A stretch of 64,000 bases of DNA, from the NCBI GenBank assembly GCA_021740825.1, contig JAIOZA010000009.1, positions 1 through 64,000 of the forward strand. The letters are read 5' to 3'. Positions 27,550 to 36,575 of this stretch are shown in pieces (positions within the stretch are counted from its first letter, which is position 1; every line of letters starts with the position of its first letter). A model generated the notes under the pieces. That model worked only from the letters and a program-made list of their open reading frames with translations, was not told where the DNA came from and searched no databases. This stretch comes from Bacteroidia bacterium (GTDB lineage: Bacteria > Bacteroidota > Bacteroidia > B-17B0 > Aurantibacillaceae). Both the position numbers and the translations under genes were made by a program.

Positions 27550-30500
27550 TTATTTTTTGTCACTATTTAAAATCCAAATTTTAGTTAACGAAATTAGTAA
27601 ATCGGCATCAATAGGTTTTGACGCATAATCGGAAGCTCCACTATTAATGCATTTTTCTCGTTCATCAGCTTGTGTTTTTGCTGTTAACGAGATAATAGGA
27701 ATATTTTTCCCGTTGTCAAGTTTTCTTATTTCCTTAATTGCCTCGTAACCATCCATTTCAGGCATCATCACATCCATTAAAATTAATGAAACATCAGGGT
27801 TATTTTTCCATACCTCAATAGCTTCTTTTCCATTAGTTGCTTGTATAACCTCTGCTTTTTGAGCCTCTAAAATTTTACTAATAGAAAATCTATTTTCTGC
27901 ATCATCGTCCACTAACAAAATTTTCTTTTTCTCTAAAGTTTTTGCAGAAATTACAGCAGGACGCATTTTAATTGCCTGATCTTTTTTAGTTATGTAATGA
28001 AGAAAAAGGGACATCTCATCAATAATACTAGAATAGCTTTTTACTATTTTTAAAATGAAAGAATCGCTAAATTGATTAATTTTTTTAACATCTAAATTAG
28101 ATAAGTAGGTATTACTTAGAACAATTACCGGCATTAATTTATTAGGCAAAACACTCGTTAATTTTTGTAATAAATTGGCGATTTTTGATTTCCGAGAATC
28201 AACATCAATAATGATTGCATCAAATCCTTTACTTGCAAGAGATTGGTCAATTTCATGATCAGGATTAAATGAAATAATTTCGATTTGACGTTCTTTTAAA
28301 AATTCTGTCATTGCCAAAGCATGTTCTTTTTTATCAGAAAATAAAGCAATTTTCCCAGTTTCTTTTGATGCAATTTCTTCGAGTGAGCGAAAGACATTAT
28401 GCATATTATCATCAGAGATAGGTTTGTTTGTGAAATCTACCGCGCCAGATTCTCTTATAGTTTTTGAATCTAAATCCTGTGAAGAAACAATATGAACAGG
28501 AATGTGTTTTGTTGCAGCAAAATCCTTCAATTCTTTTAATACTTCCCAACCACTTTTTTTAGGAAGGTGTAAATCCAAAATAATACCTGTGGGAATATAT
28601 TTTTTAGCTAATTCAACAGCTTCGTTGCCATTAACTGCTACTAGCACTTTATACCCGCGGCTTTTTGCTGAATTTTGTAAAATTTTTACAAAGTAAATAT
28701 CATCTTCAACAATTAAAATAGTTTTATCTTGTTTCTCTAGTACATTTCTATCATCATCAACTAAAATAGCTATTTCCGATTCTTTATCTGGAGATAAATC
28801 GGGTGCTACTGCATTATTTAATGTAGAGCTATTTTTTTTAGTTTGTTTTTTTAAATTTTCGATTGAATAATTAGCAGGTATAGTAATGGTAAAATTACTG
28901 CCTACTCCTACTTCACTTTCTAATGTAATTTCACCACCTAATAAATGAGCAATTTCTTTACTGATTGAAAGTCCTAAACCTGTACCGCCATATTTACGTT
29001 TTGTAGAACCATCAGCTTGCTGAAATGCCTCAAAAACTAAGGCTTGTTTATCTTTAGGGATACCAATTCCTGTATCAACTACGGAGAAGGAAATCATATC
29101 TAATTGTAAATTATATGAAATGGAAAGATTTACTTTTCCTTTTGGACTAAATTTAAATGCATTTGACAATAGATTTTTAACGACCTGATCTAATCGCATT
29201 TTATCCGTGTACATACTCTCAGGACAATCAGAATTTACTACGACATTAAATTCAATTTCCTTATCCTTTGCAATTGGATTAAATAAAGAGTGAATATCAC
29301 CTGTAAATTTATTTAAAATCAACGTTTCGGCATTCACATCCATTTTTCCGGATTCAATTTTAGATAAATCTAAAATATCGTTAATCAATTCTAACAAACT
29401 ATTTCCGGCTTTATTGATAACAGAAGAATATTCAATTTGGTCTTCGCTTAAATTAGCTTCCAAATTATCTTGTAGTAATTTACTCAATAATAATATTGAA
29501 TTGAGTGGTGTTCGTAATTCGTGGCTCATGTTTGCCAAAAACTCCGACTTATATTTACTGCTTAATGCAAGTTGATCGGCCTTTCTTTTTAAATCGGTTG
29601 TAGCAGCAACTAATAAATTATTCTTTTCGTTAAAGGCATGATTCTTTTCCTCAACCAATTTAGTTTTTTCTTCTAACTCTTTATTGCTCTGCATTAATTC
29701 TTCTTGCTGTACTCGCAATTCTTCTTCAGATGCTTGTAACTTTTGAGTTTGAGCTTCTAACTCTGTATTCGCTTCTTCTAAATCTCGCTGTGAGGCAAGT
29801 AATAATTCTGTTTGTTTTTTTAACGCTTCGCTTTCTTTTTGTTTAGTGATATCAAATCGAAGAGCTACGTATTTTTCTATTTTTCCATCTTTATTTTTAA
29901 ATGGCATAATAGTGGTTTCAACCCAATAATACTTTCCCGTTTTACTCACATTTAATATTTCGCCTTGCCAAGTTAAACCAGTGCTGATGGCTTTCCACAT
30001 ACCTTTAAATAATCCATCGGGTTGCTTTCCAGATTTAAGAATCCGGTGATTTTTACCAATTAACTCTTCTCGTGAATATTCGGAAATTGAACAGAAAAAA
30101 TCATTGACGAAAATGATATTTCCATCCGCATCTGTTTCTGATACAATGGCTGTTTTATTAAGAACTTCAACTTGCTGGTTTAAATTTAAAGTTGCACTTT
30201 CAAGTTGCTTTTTTAATTCTTCACTTTCTTTTTGTTTAGTAATATCAAAACGAAGCGCTACGTATTTTTCTATTTTGCCGTCCTTATTTTTAAAAGGCAT
30301 TATGGTTGTTTCTACCCAATAGTATTTACCTGTTTTACTTACGTTTAATATTTCTCCTTGCCACATCAAACCTGTACTAATAGCTTTCCACATCCCAACA
30401 AAAATACCATTTGGCTGCTTTCCTGATTTTAAAATACGGTGATTTTTACCAATTAGTTCTTCTCTCGAGTATTCGGAAATTTTACAGAAAAAATCATTTA

Positions 30501-31563
30501 CAAAAATAATATTTCCATCGGCGTCGGTTTCAGATACTATTGCTGTTTTATTAAGTACTTCAATTTGTTGGTTTAAATTAAGCGTCAGTTTATCTAGTTC
30601 AATGCGTTGTTGTTTTAACTCGCTTATATCATAGCCAATTTTAATTATTTTATACACCTTACCATTTTCATCAAACACAGGGCTGTAACTGGCCTGAAAC
30701 CAAACTTCTTTGTTGTCTTTTGAATTTCTACAAAATTCGCCAGATTCGTTATTACCCTTATTTAAACTTTCCCAAAAACCCCTATACTCTAAGTCATAAT
30801 CAATATGTTTTGGAGTTAAAATTTTATGATGTTGCCCAAGTAATTCTTCCTTATTGTAACCTAAAATTTTTAAAAATAAATCATTAGTTGATAATATAAA
30901 ACCATTTGTATCAAACTCAATAACCAAAGCTGCTTTATTTATGGCGTTTATTTGATTTTGCAATTCTTGTTCTTTCTGATCTAATTCAACTACTAATTTT
31001 TCTAATTCAGCTTTAGCCAAAATACTGTTTATATATATGGCGATAGATTCGGTAACATCATCTATAAAACGTAATTCAAGTGGAGTAAAGGACGTTAGTT
31101 TACCAATTTCGGCAAGGCCCACCGTTTTATTAGAAACAAATAATGGAATTATTACTAATGCTGCGGCTTTAGCAGAACCTAAAGAAGTGGAAACTTTAAA
31201 ATAATCTTTATCAACATCATTTAAAACAACTACTTTTTTATGAGTTAATGCTTGGCCAATAAATGAATTATCTTTTTCAATCAATTCAGGCACTTGCCCC
31301 GTAGTGCCTGATGAATGAACCAATGATAAGGTAGTTTCAGATTTAGAAATATAAAACGTTCCAAGTTGACTGCCCAAAAAATCGGAGAAAAAAGCAAGTA
31401 ATTCTTTACCAAAAATTTCACTTTTTTTCTCACCTCTTAAAATGTCATTCATGCGTTCTTTGCCATTTTGCATCCAACTATTTTCATTATGCTGCTCTGT
31501 TAAGTGAAGCAAATTTTCATGCATTTCATGAATGGCCTTCCCTACTGAATCTTTTTTTGACAT
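27550..31563 (-). CDS. GAF-PAS-PAS-PAS hybrid histidine kinase with three receiver-like modules
   Basis: 1337 residues, no transmembrane helix. In order: GAF (about 45-195), three PAS domains (about 205-325, 335-455, 465-585), a glutamate-rich coiled coil (about 590-675), HisKA with phospho-acceptor His681 (NMSHELRTPLNS), HATPase with VVDTGIGIP and GGTGLGLSI, then a receiver (LDLHLPKKSGWE), a degenerate receiver (SDKKEH, IIIDVDS, no KP lysine) and a final complete receiver (MDVMMPEMDGYE, SKPID). PAS2 and PAS3 are an almost perfect tandem duplication. The protein is cytoplasmic and should sense internal signals. It is centrally placed in the leftward operon between two single-domain receivers, with cheR/cheB downstream, so phosphate could pass to several targets. 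Confidence 0.93.
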   Translation of the reverse strand: MSKKDSVGKAIHEMHENLLHLTEQHNENSWMQNGKERMNDILRGEKKSEIFGKELLAFFSDFLGSQLGTFYISKSETTLSLVHSSGTTGQVPELIEKDNSFIGQALTHKKVVVLNDVDKDYFKVSTSLGSAKAAALVIIPLFVSNKTVGLAEIGKLTSFTPLELRFIDDVTESIAIYINSILAKAELEKLVVELDQKEQELQNQINAINKAALVIEFDTNGFILSTNDLFLKILGYNKEELLGQHHKILTPKHIDYDLEYRGFWESLNKGNNESGEFCRNSKDNKEVWFQASYSPVFDENGKVYKIIKIGYDISELKQQRIELDKLTLNLNQQIEVLNKTAIVSETDADGNIIFVNDFFCKISEYSREELIGKNHRILKSGKQPNGIFVGMWKAISTGLMWQGEILNVSKTGKYYWVETTIMPFKNKDGKIEKYVALRFDITKQKESEELKKQLESATLNLNQQVEVLNKTAIVSETDADGNIIFVNDFFCSISEYSREELIGKNHRILKSGKQPDGLFKGMWKAISTGLTWQGEILNVSKTGKYYWVETTIMPFKNKDGKIEKYVALRFDITKQKESEALKKQTELLLASQRDLEEANTELEAQTQKLQASEEELRVQQEELMQSNKELEEKTKLVEEKNHAFNEKNNLLVAATTDLKRKADQLALSSKYKSEFLANMSHELRTPLNSILLLSKLLQDNLEANLSEDQIEYSSVINKAGNSLLELINDILDLSKIESGKMDVNAETLILNKFTGDIHSLFNPIAKDKEIEFNVVVNSDCPESMYTDKMRLDQVVKNLLSNAFKFSPKGKVNLSISYNLQLDMISFSVVDTGIGIPKDKQALVFEAFQQADGSTKRKYGGTGLGLSISKEIAHLLGGEITLESEVGVGSNFTITIPANYSIENLKKQTKKNSSTLNNAVAPDLSPDKESEIAILVDDDRNVLEKQDKTILIVEDDIYFVKILQNSAKSRGYKVLVAVNGNEAVELAKKYIPTGIILDLHLPKKSGWEVLKELKDFAATKHIPVHIVSSQDLDSKTIRESGAVDFTNKPISDDNMHNVFRSLEEIASKETGKIALFSDKKEHALAMTEFLKERQIEIISFNPDHEIDQSLASKGFDAIIIDVDSRKSKIANLLQKLTSVLPNKLMPVIVLSNTYLSNLDVKKINQFSDSFILKIVKSYSSIIDEMSLFLHYITKKDQAIKMRPAVISAKTLEKKKILLVDDDAENRFSISKILEAQKAEVIQATNGKEAIEVWKNNPDVSLILMDVMMPEMDGYEAIKEIRKLDNGKNIPIISLTAKTQADEREKCINSGASDYASKPIDADLLISLTKIWILNSDKK
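29829..30583 (-). repeat. 393-bp tandem duplication of a PAS domain
   Basis: Blocks of about 360-390 bases at 29829-30190 and 30222-30583 are near identical and offset by 393 bases (131 codons), for example CTTTCTTTTTGTTTAGT at 29831 and 30224. The duplicated unit is one PAS/PAC domain plus its linker helix, so the frame and helical register are kept. Confidence 0.85.
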
Positions 31564-31612
31564 GGTATTTTTTTATGTTAGTTGATTTATTTTAATGAAG
31601 AAAAAAATTAAA

Positions 31613-31963
31613 CTAAGCTAATAATTTACTTAATTCAATTTGTTTAATAGGTTTTACTAAAAATGCGAGCATGTTTGTTTGTAATGCTCTAGCGTATGTT
31701 TTCTCATCATTATTACCTGAAATAAAGATGATTTTTGTTTTTATTATTTCGTTCACTAAAATGGCAGTTTCAACGCCATCAATTGAACCCTCAATTCTAA
31801 TATCCATTAAAATAAAATCAGGAATATTTTGTTTTACAAACGAAATAGCATCTTCGCCATTATCAACAGAACCAATCACTTCACAATCGCAATTAATGAC
31901 ATATTGTTCCATTAAATAGGCTAAAAGTTGGTCATCTTCAACTATCAGTACTTTCTTCTTCAT
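31613..31963 (-). CDS. Single-domain response regulator
   Basis: 116 residues, one receiver domain. EDD pocket near residue 9, phospho-acceptor Asp54 (ILMDIRIEGSIDG), ISGNN switch segment and Lys in VKPIK. The D-I-R-I-x-G-x-x-D-G pattern is that of receivers paired with HisKA_2 kinases in Bacteroidota, and the gene overlaps the upstream HisKA_2 kinase by 26 bases, so that kinase is the likely donor. There is no output domain. The receiver of the 35358-36512 phosphatase is closely similar, including an Asp at the same position. Confidence 0.92.
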   Translation of the reverse strand: MKKKVLIVEDDQLLAYLMEQYVINCDCEVIGSVDNGEDAISFVKQNIPDFILMDIRIEGSIDGVETAILVNEIIKTKIIFISGNNDEKTYARALQTNMLAFLVKPIKQIELSKLLA

Positions 31964-33971
31964 TTTTAAATGTTATCGTCACCGTTAATCCCGGGTTATT
32001 AAAATAGTTCAGTGTTCCTTTTAATTGTTTGGTAAAAATAGTAATTAATTTAAAGCCGAGCGAACTCGATTTTGAAATATTAAAATCCTTATCAATTCCA
32101 GCGCCACTATCACTTATTGATAGTTCAACTTGATTTTCAATGCATTTTAGTTTAACATTAATACCTCCTGTTAATGGGTCTTTAAACGCGTATTTAAATG
32201 CGTTCGTAATTAATTCGTTTACAATTAAGGCAATGGGGATAGCTTTTTTATTTGAAACAAAAATTTGTTCCAAATCAAAGTTCACTTTAATATTTCCAAC
32301 TTTATTAAAAAATGAGCTGAGTGATACAATTAAATCATGTAAATAATCTTTTAAATCTATTTTAGAAAAGTTAGAAGATTTATACAACTTTTCATGAATT
32401 AAGGACATGGCAGAAATTCGATTTTGAATTTCAATAAGGTGCGATTTCATGACTATATCCGTCATTTTAGCTCCTTGTAATTCAACCAAACCAGATACTA
32501 ACGCCAAATTGTTTTTTACGCGATGATGTATTTCGCCTAATAAACTTTGCTTTTCTTCTAAAGATTGTTGCAGCTGTATTTCCTGCTCCATTTTTTCGGT
32601 AATATCAATACCAAAACCAATCATAAACAGAAATTCATTATTTTGTTTGTAAATTGGAGAAAATCGCCTTAACCGATAGGATATTTTTCCTTCTGATGCA
32701 ATTGATTTATCAACAAATTCAATTTTGGTATTTTTATTTAGTACATCTAAAAAAAAGCTTCGCCTATTTTCAGCAATGCTTATGTCTTTATTAAATTCTT
32801 TACAATAATCAAAATCATCCTTACCAACTAAAAATTGGCGAATCTCATTATTTTGAACAGCAATAGGATTAACAAATAAATATTGATGCGCTTTATTAAA
32901 AACAGCTATATCAACTGGAATATTATTTAAAATAGACTCATAGAAGTTTTTTTGATCTTCTACTTTTTGATGAATGAACATTTTGTCAGTAATATCAAAT
33001 CGGATAGAAATAAACTCCTGAATAACTCCATTTTTAATAAAAGGAACAATGGTAGAATCTACCCAATAATAAGTTCCATCTTTTTTCTGATTTCTCACAA
33101 TATCTTTCCATACTTCTCCATTATTAATGGTTTTCCACATTCGATTAAAAAAATCTTTATTGTGGTAGTGTGAATTAACAATATTATGTTTTGCGCCAAC
33201 TAACTCATCAGCGCTGTAACCACTTATTTCGGCAAACTTATCGTTAACGTATGTAATAATACCTTTTTGATCACTCTTAGAAACAATTGCTGAATAATCA
33301 ATTGCTTTTTTATAATTTTCTAAAGCATCAACAGTATCTTGGAGTTCTATCTCCTTTAATTTTACTATTGTAATATCTTGCAAAACGCCTAAAAATAAAT
33401 GCTCGTCATCCGTTAAATTTTCTTTTAAAAGTTCTCCTTCCATCACAAAATAACGTTCGTTATTTTTTATACGAACATTATTTAAAGTAAATTTTGTTTG
33501 CTCTTTAATTGAATTTTGAATCGCTGCATTTATTTCCGCTGAGTTTTCAAAAAAATCAATAAAGGTTGAAATAGTGAAATCAGCATCTAAATAATCCATT
33601 TGACACATCTCCAACATTTGTTGTGATAGTTCAATTTTTTTGGTATAAATATTCCAACTAAAATTCCCTAAACCTGCTATTTTTTCGGCATTTTGTAAAT
33701 TATAAGAAGCTCGCTTTAGTTTAGCCGTTTTTTGCTCAATAATTTGTTCATTTTTGGTGTTGAGAATTTTTAATTCATCATTTACTTTTATTAACTCATC
33801 AGAACTCATGTTTAATACATGTTCAAGATGATCTAAATTGCTATCATAATTTTTATAAGTAGCATTTACGTCTTCAATAAATTTTAGTAAGTTGTGAGGA
33901 ATAGCATCCGCATGGCCAAAATGAATTTTGATTTGACGCTTCAGTAATCTATTAAACTCCTCATTGATCAT
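31938..33971 (-). CDS. PAS-domain HisKA_2-type sensor histidine kinase
   Basis: 677 residues, soluble. An N-terminal helical/coiled-coil region (about 35-90) and a PAS-like fold (about 95-210) precede two PAS domains (about 225-340 with SAIVSKSDQKGIITYVND, and about 350-465 with IPVDIAVFNKAHQYLFVN). The kinase core is of the HisKA_2 type with EIHHRVKNN (His482/His483) and an HATPase with ALIVNELITNAFKYAF and SLGFKLI. Such kinases often signal to receivers lacking DNA-binding domains. Its start overlaps the FIST gene stop by 4 bases, so the FIST protein is a likely upstream sensor partner. It is a paralogue of the kinase at 44111-47212. Confidence 0.92.
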   Translation of the reverse strand: MINEEFNRLLKRQIKIHFGHADAIPHNLLKFIEDVNATYKNYDSNLDHLEHVLNMSSDELIKVNDELKILNTKNEQIIEQKTAKLKRASYNLQNAEKIAGLGNFSWNIYTKKIELSQQMLEMCQMDYLDADFTISTFIDFFENSAEINAAIQNSIKEQTKFTLNNVRIKNNERYFVMEGELLKENLTDDEHLFLGVLQDITIVKLKEIELQDTVDALENYKKAIDYSAIVSKSDQKGIITYVNDKFAEISGYSADELVGAKHNIVNSHYHNKDFFNRMWKTINNGEVWKDIVRNQKKDGTYYWVDSTIVPFIKNGVIQEFISIRFDITDKMFIHQKVEDQKNFYESILNNIPVDIAVFNKAHQYLFVNPIAVQNNEIRQFLVGKDDFDYCKEFNKDISIAENRRSFFLDVLNKNTKIEFVDKSIASEGKISYRLRRFSPIYKQNNEFLFMIGFGIDITEKMEQEIQLQQSLEEKQSLLGEIHHRVKNNLALVSGLVELQGAKMTDIVMKSHLIEIQNRISAMSLIHEKLYKSSNFSKIDLKDYLHDLIVSLSSFFNKVGNIKVNFDLEQIFVSNKKAIPIALIVNELITNAFKYAFKDPLTGGINVKLKCIENQVELSISDSGAGIDKDFNISKSSSLGFKLITIFTKQLKGTLNYFNNPGLTVTITFKNEEESTDS

Positions 33972-35107
33972 AATTCAGAAATGGCAGTTAACGTCATTGT
34001 TTGGTTATGTAAATTGCAAAAATGCTCACCTCTTAGTTTTGATAATTCTCCGTAAGAATAAAATCCTGCAAATACTGCATCCTCATCAAAAGAATCGGTT
34101 ACTGCTTCTATTTCATCCTGCGCCAATTGTTTTAACACTAATTTACGACCTACACAACTCACCATTAAAACCAGTTGAGTTTTTTTAGATAAATTCTCTT
34201 TAGCCATATTTGCTGCTTTTTCAGCCCCATCAATAACCCTATTTACGTTGGTTTTCATTAACTTTACTAGAGCGCCTTCGGCTATATTGCCGGCAAATGT
34301 TAAGCTATTTTCTTTTTCGTTAATACCTAAAATTGTTCGTACTAACATTTCAGAATTATCATTTTCTCGCATTTCTAAAGGGAAAAATAAAGCTGAACCT
34401 GGCAAATCTTTTGATAAATCGCCTAAGTAAGACTTGTATAATTCTAGGGCAGGTTGTCCATCAATTTCATAAACAACATTTTCAATACTTTTAGTCACTA
34501 CTCTACCAATTCCAAAACTATCCCAACCACCAAAAGAACCAGAACTTGTTTCTAAATTTTCGCCATAAAAACCAATAGCAGAAATACAATTAGAAACAAA
34601 ATTATTTTCCATATCGGTTACATACGTTTTAATAAAATCTCCATTATCTCCCGCTAAACCACCACAGACATTTACTTTATTATCTAATACTGAATTGATA
34701 CCTTCAATTAGCCGCGTGCCATTTACGTTTAAACCGTCTGATAAGATAAACACATTTTTAAGATCTTTATCCACTAGCGCATTTGCTAGATATTCTCCCG
34801 CTTTTTTAGAATCACTCATTTGAGTTAAAGCAAAAGACGCCTTTTTAACTTTAGATTTTTCGAGTTTTACTGACGTTAATACAAAAGATTCATCTAATAC
34901 TTTTTTTGCACCAATTTCTCCAGCCGAGGAGCAACCCATCAATATGGAATTGGCAAAACTAGATTTAATTTGACTTACAATTGTCTCGTCAGTTAAATAG
35001 TGTTTGTGTGAAAACAATAAATGTAAATCGTATAATTTAGCATCAAATTTCTTTAAATATTCCAGAATTTCGGTTCTTGAAGTGAAAACGGATTGCTGTA
35101 CTTGCAT
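33968..35107 (-). CDS. FIST-domain signal transduction protein
   Basis: 379 residues. FIST_N occupies about residues 25-225 (ILMGCSSAGEIG, NVFILSDGLNVNGTRLIEGI, VCGGLAGDNGDFIKTYV) and FIST_C about 230-365 (ALELYKSYLG, FPLEMR, FAGNIAEGALVKLMKTN, VLMVSCVGRKLVL). The FIST module (F-box and intracellular signal transduction) was proposed to be a small-ligand, perhaps amino-acid, sensor that works with kinases. No transmembrane helix or signal is present. It is the first gene of the seven-gene leftward operon, preceded by a TAnnTTTG promoter and overlapping the HisKA_2 kinase by 4 bases. Confidence 0.9.
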   Translation of the reverse strand: MQVQQSVFTSRTEILEYLKKFDAKLYDLHLLFSHKHYLTDETIVSQIKSSFANSILMGCSSAGEIGAKKVLDESFVLTSVKLEKSKVKKASFALTQMSDSKKAGEYLANALVDKDLKNVFILSDGLNVNGTRLIEGINSVLDNKVNVCGGLAGDNGDFIKTYVTDMENNFVSNCISAIGFYGENLETSSGSFGGWDSFGIGRVVTKSIENVVYEIDGQPALELYKSYLGDLSKDLPGSALFFPLEMRENDNSEMLVRTILGINEKENSLTFAGNIAEGALVKLMKTNVNRVIDGAEKAANMAKENLSKKTQLVLMVSCVGRKLVLKQLAQDEIEAVTDSFDEDAVFAGFYSYGELSKLRGEHFCNLHNQTMTLTAISEL

Positions 35108-35190
35108 AATTATTTTTTTGTCTTAATTTATACTAGTGTAATTTTTAATAATCTATAAAATATACACTGAAAAAATCAATGTACACATCT

Positions 35191-35198
35191 CAAATATA
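35191..35198 (-). promoter_or_regulatory. -7 promoter element of the FIST signalling operon
   Basis: On the minus strand these bases read TATATTTG, a full TAnnTTTG match, about 84 bases before the FIST start codon. The -33 region falls on one arm of the inverted repeat at 35217-35255. Confidence 0.5.
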
Positions 35199-35216
35199 CT
35201 AAAATTATGGTCTGAA

Positions 35217-35255
35217 AAGTTCACTATTCAATATTAATTGTTAAAAGAGTGAACT
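35217..35255. promoter_or_regulatory. Putative shared operator between divergent signalling operons
   Basis: AGTTCACT (35218-35225) and AGTGAACT (35248-35255) are a perfect 8-bp inverted repeat separated by 22 AT-rich bases. The left arm lies about 20 bases upstream of the minus-strand -7 box (35198-35191), the right arm 15 bases upstream of a plus-strand TATATTTA (35270-35277), so each arm covers a -33 region. A dimeric regulator could control both operons. No DNA-binding regulator is encoded in the cluster. Confidence 0.4.
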
Positions 35256-35357
35256 AGGTATATTTTTATTATATTTACCAATTAGATGAAGCGGTTTTTA
35301 TCCAAATCATCATAAAGCCTATGAACTTAAAAGAGAATTTAAATTATCATCAATAAA

Positions 35358-36512
35358 ATGAAAAAAAAGATTGTAATTGTAGAGGACGATTATATCATAC
35401 AAGAATTACACAAGTTGTATGTATCTAATTTAGGACACGAAGTAGTTGCCTGCTTTGAAAATGGTTGGGATGCCATAGAGTACTTTAAAACAAACTCAGC
35501 AGATTTAATATTAATGGATATTAGATTGGAAGACTCGTTAGATGGTATTCAAACAATGAGTAAAATTCAGGAAATTAGATCTATACCCGTTGTTTATATT
35601 ACAGGTAATACCGAAGATGCCAATTACAAAAGAGCTGTCAACACTAATATGAAGGGCTTTTTATCGAAACCAGTTTTGCCTGATGAACTTGAAAACATTA
35701 TTGATTCGTTGCACGACTTAACGGAGTCGATTATTTATGCAGAAAGAATACAACAAGCTATTTTTCCTCAACGAAAAGAAATACAAAATGTATTTAAAAA
35801 CAGCATTTACATTAACAGACCAAAAAATATATTAAGTGGCGATTTTTGTTTTTTGTCGCCTCGCCGAAAAAATGGTGATGTTGTTGGCGGAATAGGAGAT
35901 TGCACTGGTCATGGTGTTCCTGCCGCACTTTTATCTGTATTAAGTCATGAGATTTTAACCAGCAATACGCGAAAGTTTAAAGAACTGCGATCGATTATTA
36001 ATAAGTTGAATCAAAGCATTATGAGGAATTTTTCGAGTACTCATAAAGAAAATACCATTTTTGATAGTTTAGATATTATTTTATTTAGAGTTAAACCAAA
36101 CGAATCTATTATTGAAATATCAGGTATTAAACGTCCGTTTATTCATTATGACTCTGTTACCAAACAGCATCATTATCATAATTTAAAAGGGCAAAGTATT
36201 GGTATGCCGATAAATAGTACAGACGATATACCATTTCAGTCGATAAACTATTCAAAGGACGATTACTTTTATTTCTTTTCTGATGGAATTACCGACCAAT
36301 TTGGAGGACCACATGCTAAAAAACTAATGAAAAAAGGTTTATTAGATTGTCTAGACAGCATTAAAGAATTGCCACCATTGCAAAGACAAATTGAATTAGA
36401 TATGTTTTTAAGAAAATGGCAGCGTAATACGGAGCAAACAGATGATATTATTTTTATGGGGATCTCGCCTTCAAATATTAATCCGAAATATCATTTACAA
36501 CCTACCACCTAA
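35358..36512 (+). CDS. Response regulator with SpoIIE-type PP2C phosphatase output
   Basis: 384 residues. A receiver (about 3-118; Asp54 in ILMDIRLEDSLDG, KPV) is joined by a short helix (AERIQQAIFPQ) to a SpoIIE/RsbU phosphatase (about 145-375) with SGDF, GDCTGHGVPAA, SDGITDQFGG and EQTDDIIFMG. RsbU-like phosphatases dephosphorylate anti-anti-sigma factors and so switch sigma-factor partners; no STAS or anti-sigma gene is in the window. It is the first gene of the rightward operon and shares its phosphatase type with the CheB fusion of the leftward operon, which suggests a common downstream target (inference). Confidence 0.92.
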   Translation: MKKKIVIVEDDYIIQELHKLYVSNLGHEVVACFENGWDAIEYFKTNSADLILMDIRLEDSLDGIQTMSKIQEIRSIPVVYITGNTEDANYKRAVNTNMKGFLSKPVLPDELENIIDSLHDLTESIIYAERIQQAIFPQRKEIQNVFKNSIYINRPKNILSGDFCFLSPRRKNGDVVGGIGDCTGHGVPAALLSVLSHEILTSNTRKFKELRSIINKLNQSIMRNFSSTHKENTIFDSLDIILFRVKPNESIIEISGIKRPFIHYDSVTKQHHYHNLKGQSIGMPINSTDDIPFQSINYSKDDYFYFFSDGITDQFGGPHAKKLMKKGLLDCLDSIKELPPLQRQIELDMFLRKWQRNTEQTDDIIFMGISPSNINPKYHLQPTT

Positions 36513-36575
36513 ATATTTGATAGTAAAGTAATCACACGCAACCATAAAATTAATAAACTTTAAATATAATTTAAT

